From positions 1 through 64,000 of the forward strand of contig CAYYID010000012.1 of the NCBI GenBank assembly GCA_964471915.1: 64,000 bases of DNA, read 5' to 3'. A model generated the notes under the pieces. It ran no database searches. It worked only from the letters and a program-made list of their open reading frames with translations, and was not told where the DNA came from. The DNA is from JAIEPW01 sp964471915. GTDB taxonomy: Bacteria; Acidobacteriota; Terriglobia; Bryobacterales; Bryobacteraceae. How positions within the stretch are numbered: position 1 is the stretch's first letter; each line of letters starts with the position of its first letter. The position numbers and the translations under genes were made by a program. Shown here piece by piece: positions 41,890 to 51,209 of the stretch.

Positions 41890-43482
41890 TTGCGAAGTCA
41901 GTTAACTGCGCCGAAAGTGAAGTCCAGAGACCGAAGTGCTGCGTCGTCGGCGGCAGAGTTGGCGTTTTTCCTCATCGCGATCCTGGGCTTTTCATTCTGG
42001 TTCTTCCTGGCGGTTCCCTTTGCGAGCCATCGTGAAACGTACTGGTGGCTCGCGATGGTCAAGACCCAGGGCGTGGCCGATGCCCTGTCCGTAATCTCAA
42101 GCACCTACCGGCCCCTTGCCCAGCTGACCACCTGGCTGGCTTTCCTCGCTCTCGATCCCGCGGTTTTTCCCACCAGTCCGGTCCGGCAGGCGATCGCTCA
42201 GTGCCTGATCTACGGTTGTTTCGTTGGAGGGTGGTGGCATCTGTACCGGGGGGCGCCGGAACGCCGCGTGCTTGCGGCATTCAGCCTCGTGACCGGCGCG
42301 GTGTTCTTCTCCGGCTACGTGCACCTCTTCCACATCTACGGGCTGTTCTACGCGCCGGTGATTCTGACCTTGGGCGCGCTGGTGCGCTGGCAGGATCACC
42401 CCCGCTGGGAGCAGGGAGAAACCACGGCCGGCTTAGCAGCCATCATTCTGACTCTTTGGCACCCGTTCGCAACCGGACTCTTTGGTGGATTCTACTTCGG
42501 CTATTACCTGGATACGTTTCGCAATCGTAACAGAGCGGGACATTGGAGGGCCCTGGCGATCCTGGCAGGCTGCTTGCTGGCGCTACTCCTGGCCGTGGTG
42601 CTCTTCGCCAGGCCAGCCGGGGAAACCGTTCCGCCCCGGTGGGTGGGGTTTCTCGTAAGCTACCGGACCAACGAGGTGAACCCCGTCGCCATGGCGGTGG
42701 CGCTGATGCTGGCTGGCGCCTCGATCTGGAGCATGAAGCTGACGCCGGCCGTCCGCGCCGCCGCGCTCGCCATCGCTGCTGGAGGAGCGGCCCTGTGCTT
42801 GCGCTTTGATGTCCCGATCCTGCTGGTGTGGCTGGCAACAGTACTCTGCAGGCTGGGTTACGAGCGCTGCTGGCGGCTCTTCTTTCTGATGGGCGCGGCA
42901 ACGCTGTTGCCTGTGGGGAGCGGCATTGGAACGCCGATCTACGGCTTGTTTGCGATCGCGCTGGCGACCTACGTCACGGCTTGGGGGTGGTCCGCAACGG
43001 AGCAAAGGCTCGCGCGCATCCCGGCTGCTGCGCCTCTGCTGACGGTATGTCTGGCTGGGGTAACGCTGGTGGCACTCCGCGGCGGAACTACTGTGCCGTG
43101 GCTGACCCCGCTATCGACACCGCTGCTGGCAGAGCGGGAACGGACCTATCAGATGGAAGAGGCGCTGGATCGTCTAAGCCGGACAAAGCAATGCGGAGCC
43201 GAGATCTATTTCGCGGACGAAGCGGGCAGCCCCGTCTCTTCGGTGGAGAGCGCGTTGGACCGGCGGCACCGACCTCCGGCGTGGATCGGCGATGTGCGAT
43301 TGTTCTGGAAGAAGTCGCTCGGCTGCGGGGGATCGCGACCTGACGAGGACGCCCCGTCGTTGATCCTCACCTTCGGGGATCAAACCGTGCCGGACGCCAA
43401 ACGCGTGTTCGCGGTGCCTGGCAGGTATGCCGGAGCAGTCAGCGCCTGGATCGGTATGCCAAGCGGGAGCCATGCTCGGTAA
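41890..43482 (+). CDS. Polytopic membrane protein of the polysaccharide locus, unknown function
   Basis: The 530-residue product is proposed from TTG 41890, preceded by GAGGGAACGAG. The same frame continues upstream into the IS630 remnant, so the start is uncertain and GTG 41920 is an alternative. About 10-12 TM helices follow AELAFFLIAILGFSFWFFLA. The pattern of an N-terminal loop with RETYWWLAMVKTQGVADALS and a hydrophilic C-terminal domain of about 130 residues recalls GT-C type glycosyltransferases, but no DxD or ExD motif is certain. I do not recognise the family. It overlaps the next gene by 11 bases. Confidence 0.7.
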   Translation: MRSQLTAPKVKSRDRSAASSAAELAFFLIAILGFSFWFFLAVPFASHRETYWWLAMVKTQGVADALSVISSTYRPLAQLTTWLAFLALDPAVFPTSPVRQAIAQCLIYGCFVGGWWHLYRGAPERRVLAAFSLVTGAVFFSGYVHLFHIYGLFYAPVILTLGALVRWQDHPRWEQGETTAGLAAIILTLWHPFATGLFGGFYFGYYLDTFRNRNRAGHWRALAILAGCLLALLLAVVLFARPAGETVPPRWVGFLVSYRTNEVNPVAMAVALMLAGASIWSMKLTPAVRAAALAIAAGGAALCLRFDVPILLVWLATVLCRLGYERCWRLFFLMGAATLLPVGSGIGTPIYGLFAIALATYVTAWGWSATEQRLARIPAAAPLLTVCLAGVTLVALRGGTTVPWLTPLSTPLLAERERTYQMEEALDRLSRTKQCGAEIYFADEAGSPVSSVESALDRRHRPPAWIGDVRLFWKKSLGCGGSRPDEDAPSLILTFGDQTVPDAKRVFAVPGRYAGAVSAWIGMPSGSHAR

Positions 43483-44278
43483 ACTCCGGGACTCGATCTC
43501 CGTCGTAATTCCAGCCTATAACGAGGCGCGGCGCCTGCCCCGCACCTTGGGTCGGGTTTCGTCTTTCCTGGCGGAGGCGGGGTTTGACTCCTTCGAGATT
43601 TTGGTGGTGGACGACGGCTCGGCGGACCTGACTGCGGAGAAGGCCGTGGAAGCTGGCGTACGCCTCCTCCGCAATGAGACGAACCGCGGAAAAGGCTACT
43701 CGGTTCGCCGCGGAATGCTAGCGGCGCAAGGGAAGTGGATTCTCTTCTCGGATGCGGATCTTTCCGCGCCGATCGAGGAGGTGGAGAAGCTCCTTGGAGT
43801 CGCTCAGGAAAAGGGTGTGCCGTGTGTGATCGGGTCGCGGGCGCTGGATCGGTCGTTGATCGGGGTGAGGCAGCCGATTGGACGGGATCTGGCAGGCCGG
43901 ATTTTCAACGTGGTGATGCGTTTGCAGACGGGGCTGCGGTTCCGGGACACGCAGTGCGGGTTCAAGCTCTTCGAGGCAGCGGCAGCCCGTGAAATCTTCG
44001 GACGCCAACGGCTCGAGGGGTTCGGTTTCGACGTCGAGGTGCTATACATCGCCGACAAGTTGGGCTACGAGGTTCTTGAGGTTCCAGTCCGTTGGAACAA
44101 TGTGGAAGGAAGCAAGGTGCGCTTCCTCCATGGAGCGCGGAGCTTCCTGGATCCTTTGCTTATTCGCTGGAACGGGCTCCGAGGCGCCTACGAAGGGCTT
44201 CCCGCCCTACGACCTTCATGGTACAATTCTGCCGACGGTATCGGTACTCATAAGAGTCCTACTAAGAGAATCCCTTGA
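43472..44278 (+). CDS. GT2 family glycosyltransferase, dolichyl-phosphate glucose synthase-like
   Basis: The 268 residues start at ATG 43472, inside the end of the upstream gene. The sequence SISVVIPAYNEARRLPRTLG, ILVVDDGSADLT, GKGYSVRRGMLAAQGKWILF and FSDADLSAPIEEV are the motifs of GT2 enzymes that make polyprenyl-phosphate glucose or mannose. The DxD equivalent is DADLSAP. GFGFDVEVLYIADKLGYEV is also characteristic. It may make the lipid-linked sugar used by the GT-C-like membrane protein that it overlaps; that link is inference from coupling. Confidence 0.9.
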   Translation: MLGKLRDSISVVIPAYNEARRLPRTLGRVSSFLAEAGFDSFEILVVDDGSADLTAEKAVEAGVRLLRNETNRGKGYSVRRGMLAAQGKWILFSDADLSAPIEEVEKLLGVAQEKGVPCVIGSRALDRSLIGVRQPIGRDLAGRIFNVVMRLQTGLRFRDTQCGFKLFEAAAAREIFGRQRLEGFGFDVEVLYIADKLGYEVLEVPVRWNNVEGSKVRFLHGARSFLDPLLIRWNGLRGAYEGLPALRPSWYNSADGIGTHKSPTKRIP

Positions 44279-44366
44279 GCTAGCGAAGTCGGTTCTTGGC
44301 CGTTAACTCTGATAAGGGGCCAAGGGGCAGAGATTCAGAGCAGATCCGGCGGGGACCGCAAAAAGC

Positions 44367-45560
44367 ATGCAAAAGAGCCTTTTCTTCCTACTGATCGCGG
44401 CCGGTTGGACGGCGGGTGCAGCGACTGTGTCCGCAGTTTCCTGCTCGGTGACTGACGTCCAGAGCGCTGTGAACGCGGCAGCCGATGGGGACACCGTCCA
44501 GATCCCGAATGGGAGTTGCGCGTGGAGCACGGGGATTACGACCACCAAGCAGATCTGGATTCGGGCCGCAAACTATACGCCGACCCCCGGGGGGTCGCTG
44601 ACGAGAAACGTCAACATCACCAATAATGCTTCCGTTCCATTGTTCAGGCTCAGTTCGGGAAATTCGTTCTCGGTGCGAATCTCGGGCATCAAGTTCTTGG
44701 AGGGTTCGGCTACCAATAACCACCTTCGGTTGCAGGGTAGCGGTTCCAAGGTCCCACTGATCGACGATTGCACCTTCGAGGTCAAGAATCGATTTGGGAA
44801 CAATCCCGACGTTGCGGCTATCGCCTGGATCAGCCAAGGCGGGGTGATGTGGAACGCTCGGATTGATGGCGTGGGTGGTGGCGCCGGCGGACAATGCTGC
44901 CCACAGGGGGCCAGTGTCTTCGTGGAGTCGCCTCGTGCGTGGGCGACTGCTTCCACCCTGGGATCGCTCGACACGAGCGGAACGGTCAACGCCTACATCG
45001 AAGATTCTACGATCAACAATATCGGCCAGGCCCCGGACCTCGACAACAACGCGCGCCTGGTAATCCGCTACTCGACTCTCGACGGCGTATCTGGCTTGAC
45101 CCACGGCTTTACGTCGCCCTTTGGCGGGCGTCATTGGGAGTACTACAACAACACGATCCGGACGACGACGAACAACCGAGATGTCGCTGGCAGGTACTTC
45201 TGGGCGCGGGCCGGCCACGGAGTCTTCGCGGACAACACGATCAGCTACCAGAACCAGGGATACAGCACTCCGGTCCTGATGGACTCGATCGTTGAAAACC
45301 AGACGGGCTATCCGCAGGCCCGGCAAGTAGGCTGGGGCCACAACGGCACCACGAGCGTCATTGACCCGATTTACTTCTGGAACAACACGGGAGGCTCGAC
45401 CTGGGTCACGTCTTCGCCGACCTACATCCAGTTGAACCGGGAAGTCTATGTAGATGTCGGCCCGAAGCCGGGGTACGCCAAGTACACTTATCCACATCCG
45501 CTGCGGGGCGGTTCAGGCCCCATACAGCCGCCGACCAACGTCCAGACCGCTGTGCGTTGA
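44367..45560 (+). CDS. Secreted right-handed beta-helix protein
   Basis: The 397-residue protein has a signal peptide (MQKSLFFLLIAAGWTAGAAT). VSCSVTDVQSAVNAAADGDT and VQIPNGSCAW begin a parallel beta-helix of the pectate-lyase-like type, with repeated Asn- and Gly-rich turns (IEDSTINNIGQAP, EYYNNTIRTTTNN, FADNTISYQNQGY). No catalytic residues of a known lyase family stand out. It may bind, cleave or shape the exported polysaccharide. There are 88 bases between this gene and the GT2 gene, so it may have its own promoter. Confidence 0.8.
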   Translation: MQKSLFFLLIAAGWTAGAATVSAVSCSVTDVQSAVNAAADGDTVQIPNGSCAWSTGITTTKQIWIRAANYTPTPGGSLTRNVNITNNASVPLFRLSSGNSFSVRISGIKFLEGSATNNHLRLQGSGSKVPLIDDCTFEVKNRFGNNPDVAAIAWISQGGVMWNARIDGVGGGAGGQCCPQGASVFVESPRAWATASTLGSLDTSGTVNAYIEDSTINNIGQAPDLDNNARLVIRYSTLDGVSGLTHGFTSPFGGRHWEYYNNTIRTTTNNRDVAGRYFWARAGHGVFADNTISYQNQGYSTPVLMDSIVENQTGYPQARQVGWGHNGTTSVIDPIYFWNNTGGSTWVTSSPTYIQLNREVYVDVGPKPGYAKYTYPHPLRGGSGPIQPPTNVQTAVR

Positions 45561-45877
45561 ACGGCGCCCACGCCGGGTGGGAGCCGGTGATGGCCCGCAA
45601 TGAATTTGAAGAATCAGTGCCGTCCCGAGCCAGTTGATCGCGGCTCTGTTCCGCCTATTTGTGGACCGACGCCGCAAGGGAGCGAACCGTCAGCCCGGAC
45701 GCCTCCGAGAGGGCGTGAGGCGGTTGGATGAGCGCCGGAGGAAACGTTCCCGGCCTTTCTGCTCACGCGTGGCTTCGAGCGCCCCTCCGCCCGAGGAGTC
45801 ACCGCGGATCAGCGTCCCAGGGTATCCAGCGTATTTAGCATGAGCGAATCTCCTGCCCAGTACAAGACTTACTTGAC
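45561..45877. other. 317-bp non-coding gap
   Basis: No gene is supported here. A 5-bp stem (CCCAC/GTGGG) occurs soon after the beta-helix gene stop. The gap marks the left edge of the visibly AT-richer block that carries the GT2, GT4, flippase, hddA and methyltransferase genes. I could not identify inverted repeats or a transposase remnant in it. Confidence 0.4.
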
Positions 45878-46912
45878 ATGAAACCATTGGTCTCGATCCT
45901 CGTCCCGGCTTACAACGCCCAGAACACGATTGCTTACACTCTGGAGTCGGCCCTCGCCCAAACCTGGCCTAATAAGGAGATCATTGTTGTCAACGACGGC
46001 TCGACTGACCGCACCCCGGATGTTGTTCGCAGTTTCGCCGGCCGGGGAGTCGTTATGTATAGTAAGGCCAATGGTGGCCTGTCCTCGGCTCAGAACCTTG
46101 CCTATAAGAACTGCCGCGGAGACTACATCCAGTGGCTCGACGCCGATGACCTTCTGGCTCCCGACAAGATCGCGCGCCAATTGGCGGCCGTGCGCCCTGG
46201 TGACGGTCCTCGGCTTCTTCTGTCGTCCCCGTGGGCTCCGTTTTATCATCGAACTGCAGGGGCCAGGTTTGTCCGTAACTCGGTCTGGCAAGACCTCTCG
46301 CCGGTGGAATGGCTATTGCGCAAGATGAGCGAGGGGCTCCACATGCAGAACGCGACATGGCTAGTGAGCAGGGAACTCAGCGAGGCGGCCGGACCCTGGG
46401 ATGAAACCCTCGCCTACGATCAAGACGGAGAGTACTTTACCCGTGTTCTGGTGCAATCCGTTGGAACCCGCTTTGTACCCGGGACGGGAATTTACTACCG
46501 GGCGAGTGCGGCTTCGACGCGGATCAGCTATATCGGGACTTCCGAAACAAAAATAGAGTCTCTCTACCGATCGATCGAATTGCACATGAAGTACCTGCGC
46601 TCGCTTGAGCAGAGCGAGCGGGTGAACAAGGCCTGTATTGCGCATATGCAGCTTTGGTACGAGTTCTTTCATCCCGACCATCCGCGTCTGGTCGCTAATC
46701 TTCAGGCCTCGGCAGCGGCGATGAACGGTGCCTTGAGGCCGCCGCCGCTGCGGCGAAAGTACGCCTGGATAACGCCAGTGTTCGGATTGAAGGCTGCCAA
46801 GTGGGCACAGCGTAATCTGCCCGAGTTCCGTGCTTTCTGTGTCAGAACGTACGATAAGGCAATGTTTAGCCTCACTTCGCCGTCTCCCCGGCACGAGAGC
46901 AGGCAGTCGTAA
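45878..46912 (+). CDS. GT2 family glycosyltransferase
   Basis: The 344 residues start MKPLVSILVPAYNAQNTIAY with the GT-A fold. EIIVVNDGSTDRTPDVVRSF and YIQWLDADDLLAPDKIARQL provide the donor-binding and DxD-like (DADD) motifs. The C-terminal ~100 residues are helical, with basic residues (LRRKYAWI, AKWAQRNL) probably contacting the membrane. It would add a sugar to the lipid-linked repeat unit. Base composition here begins to fall below that of the upstream genes. Confidence 0.93.
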   Translation: MKPLVSILVPAYNAQNTIAYTLESALAQTWPNKEIIVVNDGSTDRTPDVVRSFAGRGVVMYSKANGGLSSAQNLAYKNCRGDYIQWLDADDLLAPDKIARQLAAVRPGDGPRLLLSSPWAPFYHRTAGARFVRNSVWQDLSPVEWLLRKMSEGLHMQNATWLVSRELSEAAGPWDETLAYDQDGEYFTRVLVQSVGTRFVPGTGIYYRASAASTRISYIGTSETKIESLYRSIELHMKYLRSLEQSERVNKACIAHMQLWYEFFHPDHPRLVANLQASAAAMNGALRPPPLRRKYAWITPVFGLKAAKWAQRNLPEFRAFCVRTYDKAMFSLTSPSPRHESRQS

Positions 46913-47109
46913 GGATTGCCCATCAGTGAACGCTCACGGCCATATAATCCGATCGTGCGCTAGTAGTGGTCAACCGCCAAGCAGATATTTCTCTTCGATT
47001 CCGCTCACGCGTCATCAACCGTCATCGCTACCGTCACAGTCGCGTAAGCGTCTGACCGTCCGAATGTAGTTGCAGCTTTCACGCATTAGTGCAAGTTAGG
47101 ACCAGATCC

Positions 47110-48408
47110 ATGGCGGAGGGGATGCCACGAACAATCTCGATCTCCTTGCTTACGGGCGGAGCGGACCAACCTTACGCCTTCGGCCTCGCCACAGCGCTGA
47201 TCGGGCAAGGTCTCCACCTCGATCTGATCGGTAATGACGAACTCGACCGCCCGGAGTTTCGCAACGACCAACAAGTTAAGTACCTAAACCTCAGAGGAGA
47301 TCAGAACCCGAATGTGCACGTCATCAGAAAACTGGCGCGCCTGTCCGCTTACTATCTCCGACTAATCAGTTACGCTATTACGGCTAAACCGAAGATTTTT
47401 CATATCCTGTGGAATAACAAATTTGACTTTCTTGATCGCGTGATTCTAATGTTGTTCTACCGGGCCCTCGGGAAGCGAGTTGTCATAACCGCTCACAACG
47501 TAAATGCCGGAATCCGCGACTCAAGCGACAGTGCTTGGAACCGGGCGACTCTCAGAGCGCAATACCGGTTGGCGCACCACATTTTCGTACATACCGAAAG
47601 CATGAGGCGCGAGTTGCAGGACGGATATGCTGTGGCGCCCCGCCGCGTGAGTGTCATCCCGTTCGGCATCAATAACGCCGTCCCGCGAACAGAGCTGACG
47701 CCGACAGGTGCCAGGCGGCGGCTCGGGATTTCTTCCGAGGAACGAACGATCCTGTTCTTCGGTAACATCCTCCCCTACAAGGGGCTCGAGTATTTAGTAA
47801 TTGCGTGCGATCGACTGTTCGCGGCGGGCGGGAACTACAAGCTCATCATTGCTGGCCGGCCCCACAAGTGTGAGCAGTACTGGGCCGGGATCGTTGAATC
47901 TATCGCCGACCATCAGCGTAGCGGCGCTGTTCAGGTTCACTCCACCTTTATTCCCGACGAGGACGTCGAGGCATTCTTTAAAGCAGCCGACGTTCTAGTG
48001 TTGCCGTACCGCCAGGTCTATCAGAGTGGCGTTCTATTTCTTGCGTATAGTTTCGGTTTGCCTGTAATCGCCGCCGACGTCGGATCTCTGAAAGAGGACA
48101 TCGTGGAAGGTGAGACCGGCTTCATTTTCCGCCCGGAGGACCCGATCGACCTCGCAGGTGCGATCGAGCGCTATTTCGCGAGCGACTTATATGCGGGCCT
48201 AGCAAGACGCCGCAGGAACATCGAAGCGTTCGCGGCCGAGCGGAACTCTTGGGAGTTGGTAGCTCGTCTGACCACCGCCGTATACGCCGGGTTACTTGGC
48301 TGGACCGCGAACGCGGTTCCCGTTAACGACGGTGTTCGTGGTGACGCGACCTTGAGAACTTCTCTCGACACTTCGGGTAGCGATTGTGAGCCCACCTCAA
48401 AACTATAG
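47110..48408 (+). CDS. GT4 family glycosyltransferase
   Basis: The 432-residue product is taken from ATG 47110; a GTG at 47089 and an ATG at 47122 are alternatives. TGGADQPYAFGLATALIGQG, VVITAHNVNAG, HHIFVHTESMRRELQDGY and RVSVIPFGIN form the acceptor domain. TILFFGNILPYKGLEYLVIA and DVLVLPYRQVYQSGVLFLAY are the GT4 donor domain. The gene is distinctly less GC-rich than those at 28-39 kb, consistent with later acquisition. It overlaps the flippase gene by 23 bases. Confidence 0.92.
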   Translation: MAEGMPRTISISLLTGGADQPYAFGLATALIGQGLHLDLIGNDELDRPEFRNDQQVKYLNLRGDQNPNVHVIRKLARLSAYYLRLISYAITAKPKIFHILWNNKFDFLDRVILMLFYRALGKRVVITAHNVNAGIRDSSDSAWNRATLRAQYRLAHHIFVHTESMRRELQDGYAVAPRRVSVIPFGINNAVPRTELTPTGARRRLGISSEERTILFFGNILPYKGLEYLVIACDRLFAAGGNYKLIIAGRPHKCEQYWAGIVESIADHQRSGAVQVHSTFIPDEDVEAFFKAADVLVLPYRQVYQSGVLFLAYSFGLPVIAADVGSLKEDIVEGETGFIFRPEDPIDLAGAIERYFASDLYAGLARRRRNIEAFAAERNSWELVARLTTAVYAGLLGWTANAVPVNDGVRGDATLRTSLDTSGSDCEPTSKL

Positions 48409-49957
48409 CTGCGACGATCCTGTCGAGGCCGATGCCCGTTCAGACGATCTGGACGTCCCGAGTCGGTCGAAGGATGCTTTTAGCACCGAGCATTTGCAGG
48501 CTGACCTAGGGAGGCGCTCGGTTCGAGGTGGCCTGATTACCTTGACCTCGCAGGCTTGCCAGCTTGTCCTGCAGACTGGCTCCACCGTGGTTCTGGCACG
48601 GCTACTAACACCGTCGGACTTCGGACTGGTGGCAATGGTGACCGCCATAACAAGCCTAGGCCAAGCGTTCTCCGATCTCGGCCTCTCTGAGGCGACGATT
48701 CAATCCCAGGAGATCAGCCACAAGCAGGTTAGTGCCTTATTCTGGATCAATGTTGCTATTGGGTTGACACTGACCCTGATTACGGCAGCTCTGGCGCCCG
48801 CGCTCGCCCATTTCTACCACGAACCCCGCCTTCTGAGTATTGCGCTGGCTCTGTCTTTGACCTTCCTGATCGGTGGGTTACGGGTCCAGCACGATGCGAT
48901 CATGCGACGGGCCATGCTCTTCCAGGCAATCGCGCTTCGGGATGTAACCTGCTTCATCATTGCTGTCCCAATCGCGATTGTGATGGCTTGGCGTGGCGCG
49001 GGCTACTGGGCTTTGGTCGCCCTGCCGTTGACCCTCAGCCTTGTGCAGATGACACTTTCCTGGATGATGGCTGGCTGGTTGCCAGGACTGCCGCAACGCG
49101 ATTCCTCTCTGCGATCACTAGTCAGCTTCGGCGGTAAGATCGCGGCATCTTATTTGGTCTGCAACATCACTCGCAGTGCGGATAGCGTTTTGATCGGCTG
49201 GCAGTGGGGAGCCGGCCCGTTGGGACTGTACTCACGCGCTTACAACCTGCTGATGCTTCCAGTGCGGCAACTGGGTGGACCGGCCCGCAGCGTGGCCATT
49301 CCTGCGTTCAGCAGAACTCAGCACGACCCGGCTTTATTCGCTCGCTATTACCTGCGGGCAATCAATCTGATGGTCTGGCTGATCACGCCGGTATTGGGTT
49401 TTCTGTTTGTCGCAGCCGAGCCTGTAGTTCTGATCATGCTCGGACCGCGATGGATCGAATCAGTTCCAGTCTTCCGACTTCTTGCGATTTCGGCTGTTAG
49501 CCAGCTCCTCCTGGAGTCGATCATGTGGCTGCTCGTTAGCCGTGGCGATGCCGTCCGTCTTCTCGTGTTGTTTCTTGGACTAGCTCCGGTGACAATTGCC
49601 GGCCTAGCACTCGGCCTACCGTTTGGCATCCAAGGTGTCGGGCTGGCTGCTTCACTCGTTCTGCTCGCGGTATTCCCTTGGATTCTAAAAGTCTCTTTCA
49701 GAAACACTTGCTTGAAACTACGTATGTTTAACCGAGCCATCGTTTGTCCGACGGCGGTCGGACTGTTTAGCGTCATTGCGGCGGAAGTAACTCTGCATTT
49801 CAGCTCGGCAAGCGGCGTAATCGCCAGAGCTGCGGTGGTTGGGATAAGTTTCTTGGCCAGCTATGCGATTGCCTTGCTGGCCGCACCGGTGCGGAATGAA
49901 TTGGTGGCCCTGCGGCAGCTGATGGTTGACCCGAAGGCTTCCCGCCTGATGCCATAG
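48386..49957 (+). CDS. Wzx-type flippase (MOP superfamily), first copy
   Basis: The 523 residues start at GTG 48386. A hydrophilic N-terminus of about 45 residues precedes RSVRGGLITLTSQACQLVLQ and some 12-14 TM helices, including the family-typical LARLLTPSDFGLVAMVTAIT. Flippases of this type move lipid-linked repeat units across the inner membrane. A second flippase with the same opening motif is at 61392-62930. This copy sits in the AT-richer block. Confidence 0.93.
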   Translation: MSPPQNYSCDDPVEADARSDDLDVPSRSKDAFSTEHLQADLGRRSVRGGLITLTSQACQLVLQTGSTVVLARLLTPSDFGLVAMVTAITSLGQAFSDLGLSEATIQSQEISHKQVSALFWINVAIGLTLTLITAALAPALAHFYHEPRLLSIALALSLTFLIGGLRVQHDAIMRRAMLFQAIALRDVTCFIIAVPIAIVMAWRGAGYWALVALPLTLSLVQMTLSWMMAGWLPGLPQRDSSLRSLVSFGGKIAASYLVCNITRSADSVLIGWQWGAGPLGLYSRAYNLLMLPVRQLGGPARSVAIPAFSRTQHDPALFARYYLRAINLMVWLITPVLGFLFVAAEPVVLIMLGPRWIESVPVFRLLAISAVSQLLLESIMWLLVSRGDAVRLLVLFLGLAPVTIAGLALGLPFGIQGVGLAASLVLLAVFPWILKVSFRNTCLKLRMFNRAIVCPTAVGLFSVIAAEVTLHFSSASGVIARAAVVGISFLASYAIALLAAPVRNELVALRQLMVDPKASRLMP

Positions 49958-50006
49958 CCACACAACCTAGTGAGTCACGGAATCAACCCAGAAGGAACAA
50001 TGCGGT

Positions 50007-51053
50007 ATGGTAATCACGAAAACACCACTGCGAGTGTCATTCTTCGGCGGCGGTACGGACTATCCTGTCTGGTATCGCGAGCACGGCGGTGCAGTGCTCG
50101 CAACCACGATTGACAAGTGCTGCTACATCACATGCCGCCGCTTGCCGCCCTTCTTCGAGTACCACAGTCGCATCTCGTATTCCCAGGTCGAGAACGTTCC
50201 GACTAACGACAAGATCGTTCATCCGTCAGTGCGCTCTTGCCTCCAGTTCATGCGAATGGAAGAGGGCGTCGAGATCCATCACGTTGCCGATCTTCCGGCG
50301 AGAACCGGCTTGGGCACCAGCTCCGCTTTCACCGTAGGACTGCTGTTGGCGCTCCACGCCATGAAGGATACGATGCGTGACAAACACGCGCTCGCCTCGG
50401 AGGCGATCCACGTGGAGCAGGAGTTGATCGGAGAGGCGGTAGGGTCTCAGGATCAGGTCATGGCAGCTTATGGTGGTTTCAATCGTATTAACTTCTTGCA
50501 GGATGGAGTCATTGACGTCACGCGTATCCTGGTGCCTGAGAGCCGCTTCAAGGCGCTCGAGCAACATCTGGCGCTGTTCTTCACAGGCTTTTCTAGATAC
50601 GCGTCCGACGTTGCGCAAGAGCAGATCAGGCTTACGCCGCATAAGGAAAAGGAACTGAAGTCCATGTTTCATTTGGTTAACGAGGCGGAAGCCATCCTCA
50701 CCAACCCGGCACGCTCGCTGGACGACTTCGGCAGGCTCCTGAATGAGAGCTGGCAGATCAAAAGGACCCTTACGGGCAGGATTACGAATCCAACAATCGA
50801 CGAGGTCTATCAGGCAGGAATCGATGCCGGAGCGCTGGGAGGCAAGCTTCTGGGCGCCGGAGGGGGCGGATTCGTCCTCTTTTACGTGCCGCCAGAGCGC
50901 AGAGAGGCGTTGCGTCAGAAGCTGAACAACCTGCTCTGCGTTCCTTTCTCGTTTTCTCAAAAAGGAAGCCAGGTGGTCGTCTATGAGCCGCAAGCTGCCT
51001 ACGATAAAGCCTTGGCCGTAGAGCGGTCGGCGGTCTATCCGGTCTCGGCCTGA
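50007..51053 (+). CDS. hddA: D-glycero-D-manno-heptose 7-phosphate kinase (GHMP family)
   Basis: The 348 residues start MVITKTPLRVSFFGGGTDYP, the HddA-type GGGTDYP motif. ARTGLGTSSAFTVGLLLALH is the GHMP ATP-binding loop and GALGGKLLGAGGGGFVLFYV the third GHMP motif. It would phosphorylate heptose 7-phosphate at the anomeric position, feeding GmhB and HddC toward GDP-heptose. gmhA, gmhB and hddC lie 6.5-9 kb downstream, while a broken second hddA tail is at 52351-52587. It belongs to the AT-richer block and is separated from the methyltransferase gene by 156 bases. Confidence 0.92.
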   Translation: MVITKTPLRVSFFGGGTDYPVWYREHGGAVLATTIDKCCYITCRRLPPFFEYHSRISYSQVENVPTNDKIVHPSVRSCLQFMRMEEGVEIHHVADLPARTGLGTSSAFTVGLLLALHAMKDTMRDKHALASEAIHVEQELIGEAVGSQDQVMAAYGGFNRINFLQDGVIDVTRILVPESRFKALEQHLALFFTGFSRYASDVAQEQIRLTPHKEKELKSMFHLVNEAEAILTNPARSLDDFGRLLNESWQIKRTLTGRITNPTIDEVYQAGIDAGALGGKLLGAGGGGFVLFYVPPERREALRQKLNNLLCVPFSFSQKGSQVVVYEPQAAYDKALAVERSAVYPVSA

Positions 51054-51209
51054 TGGATAAACAAGACGCGGTGTGTCGCTTGGTGCCTCCTTCCAGATAA
51101 TCGTGCTACGAGCCGTAGAGGTGCTGCCCTAGACGATGAAATCCAACTCGCCGGAAGAGGTTGAGCGACGGAAGTCCGAACACGTACACAATCGTGCGGA
51201 GGTGAGGCG

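Noticed and set aside
45634..45843. Short plus-strand frame in the 45.6-kb gap
   Set aside because: Low-complexity Arg-rich translation without a ribosome site or family signal.
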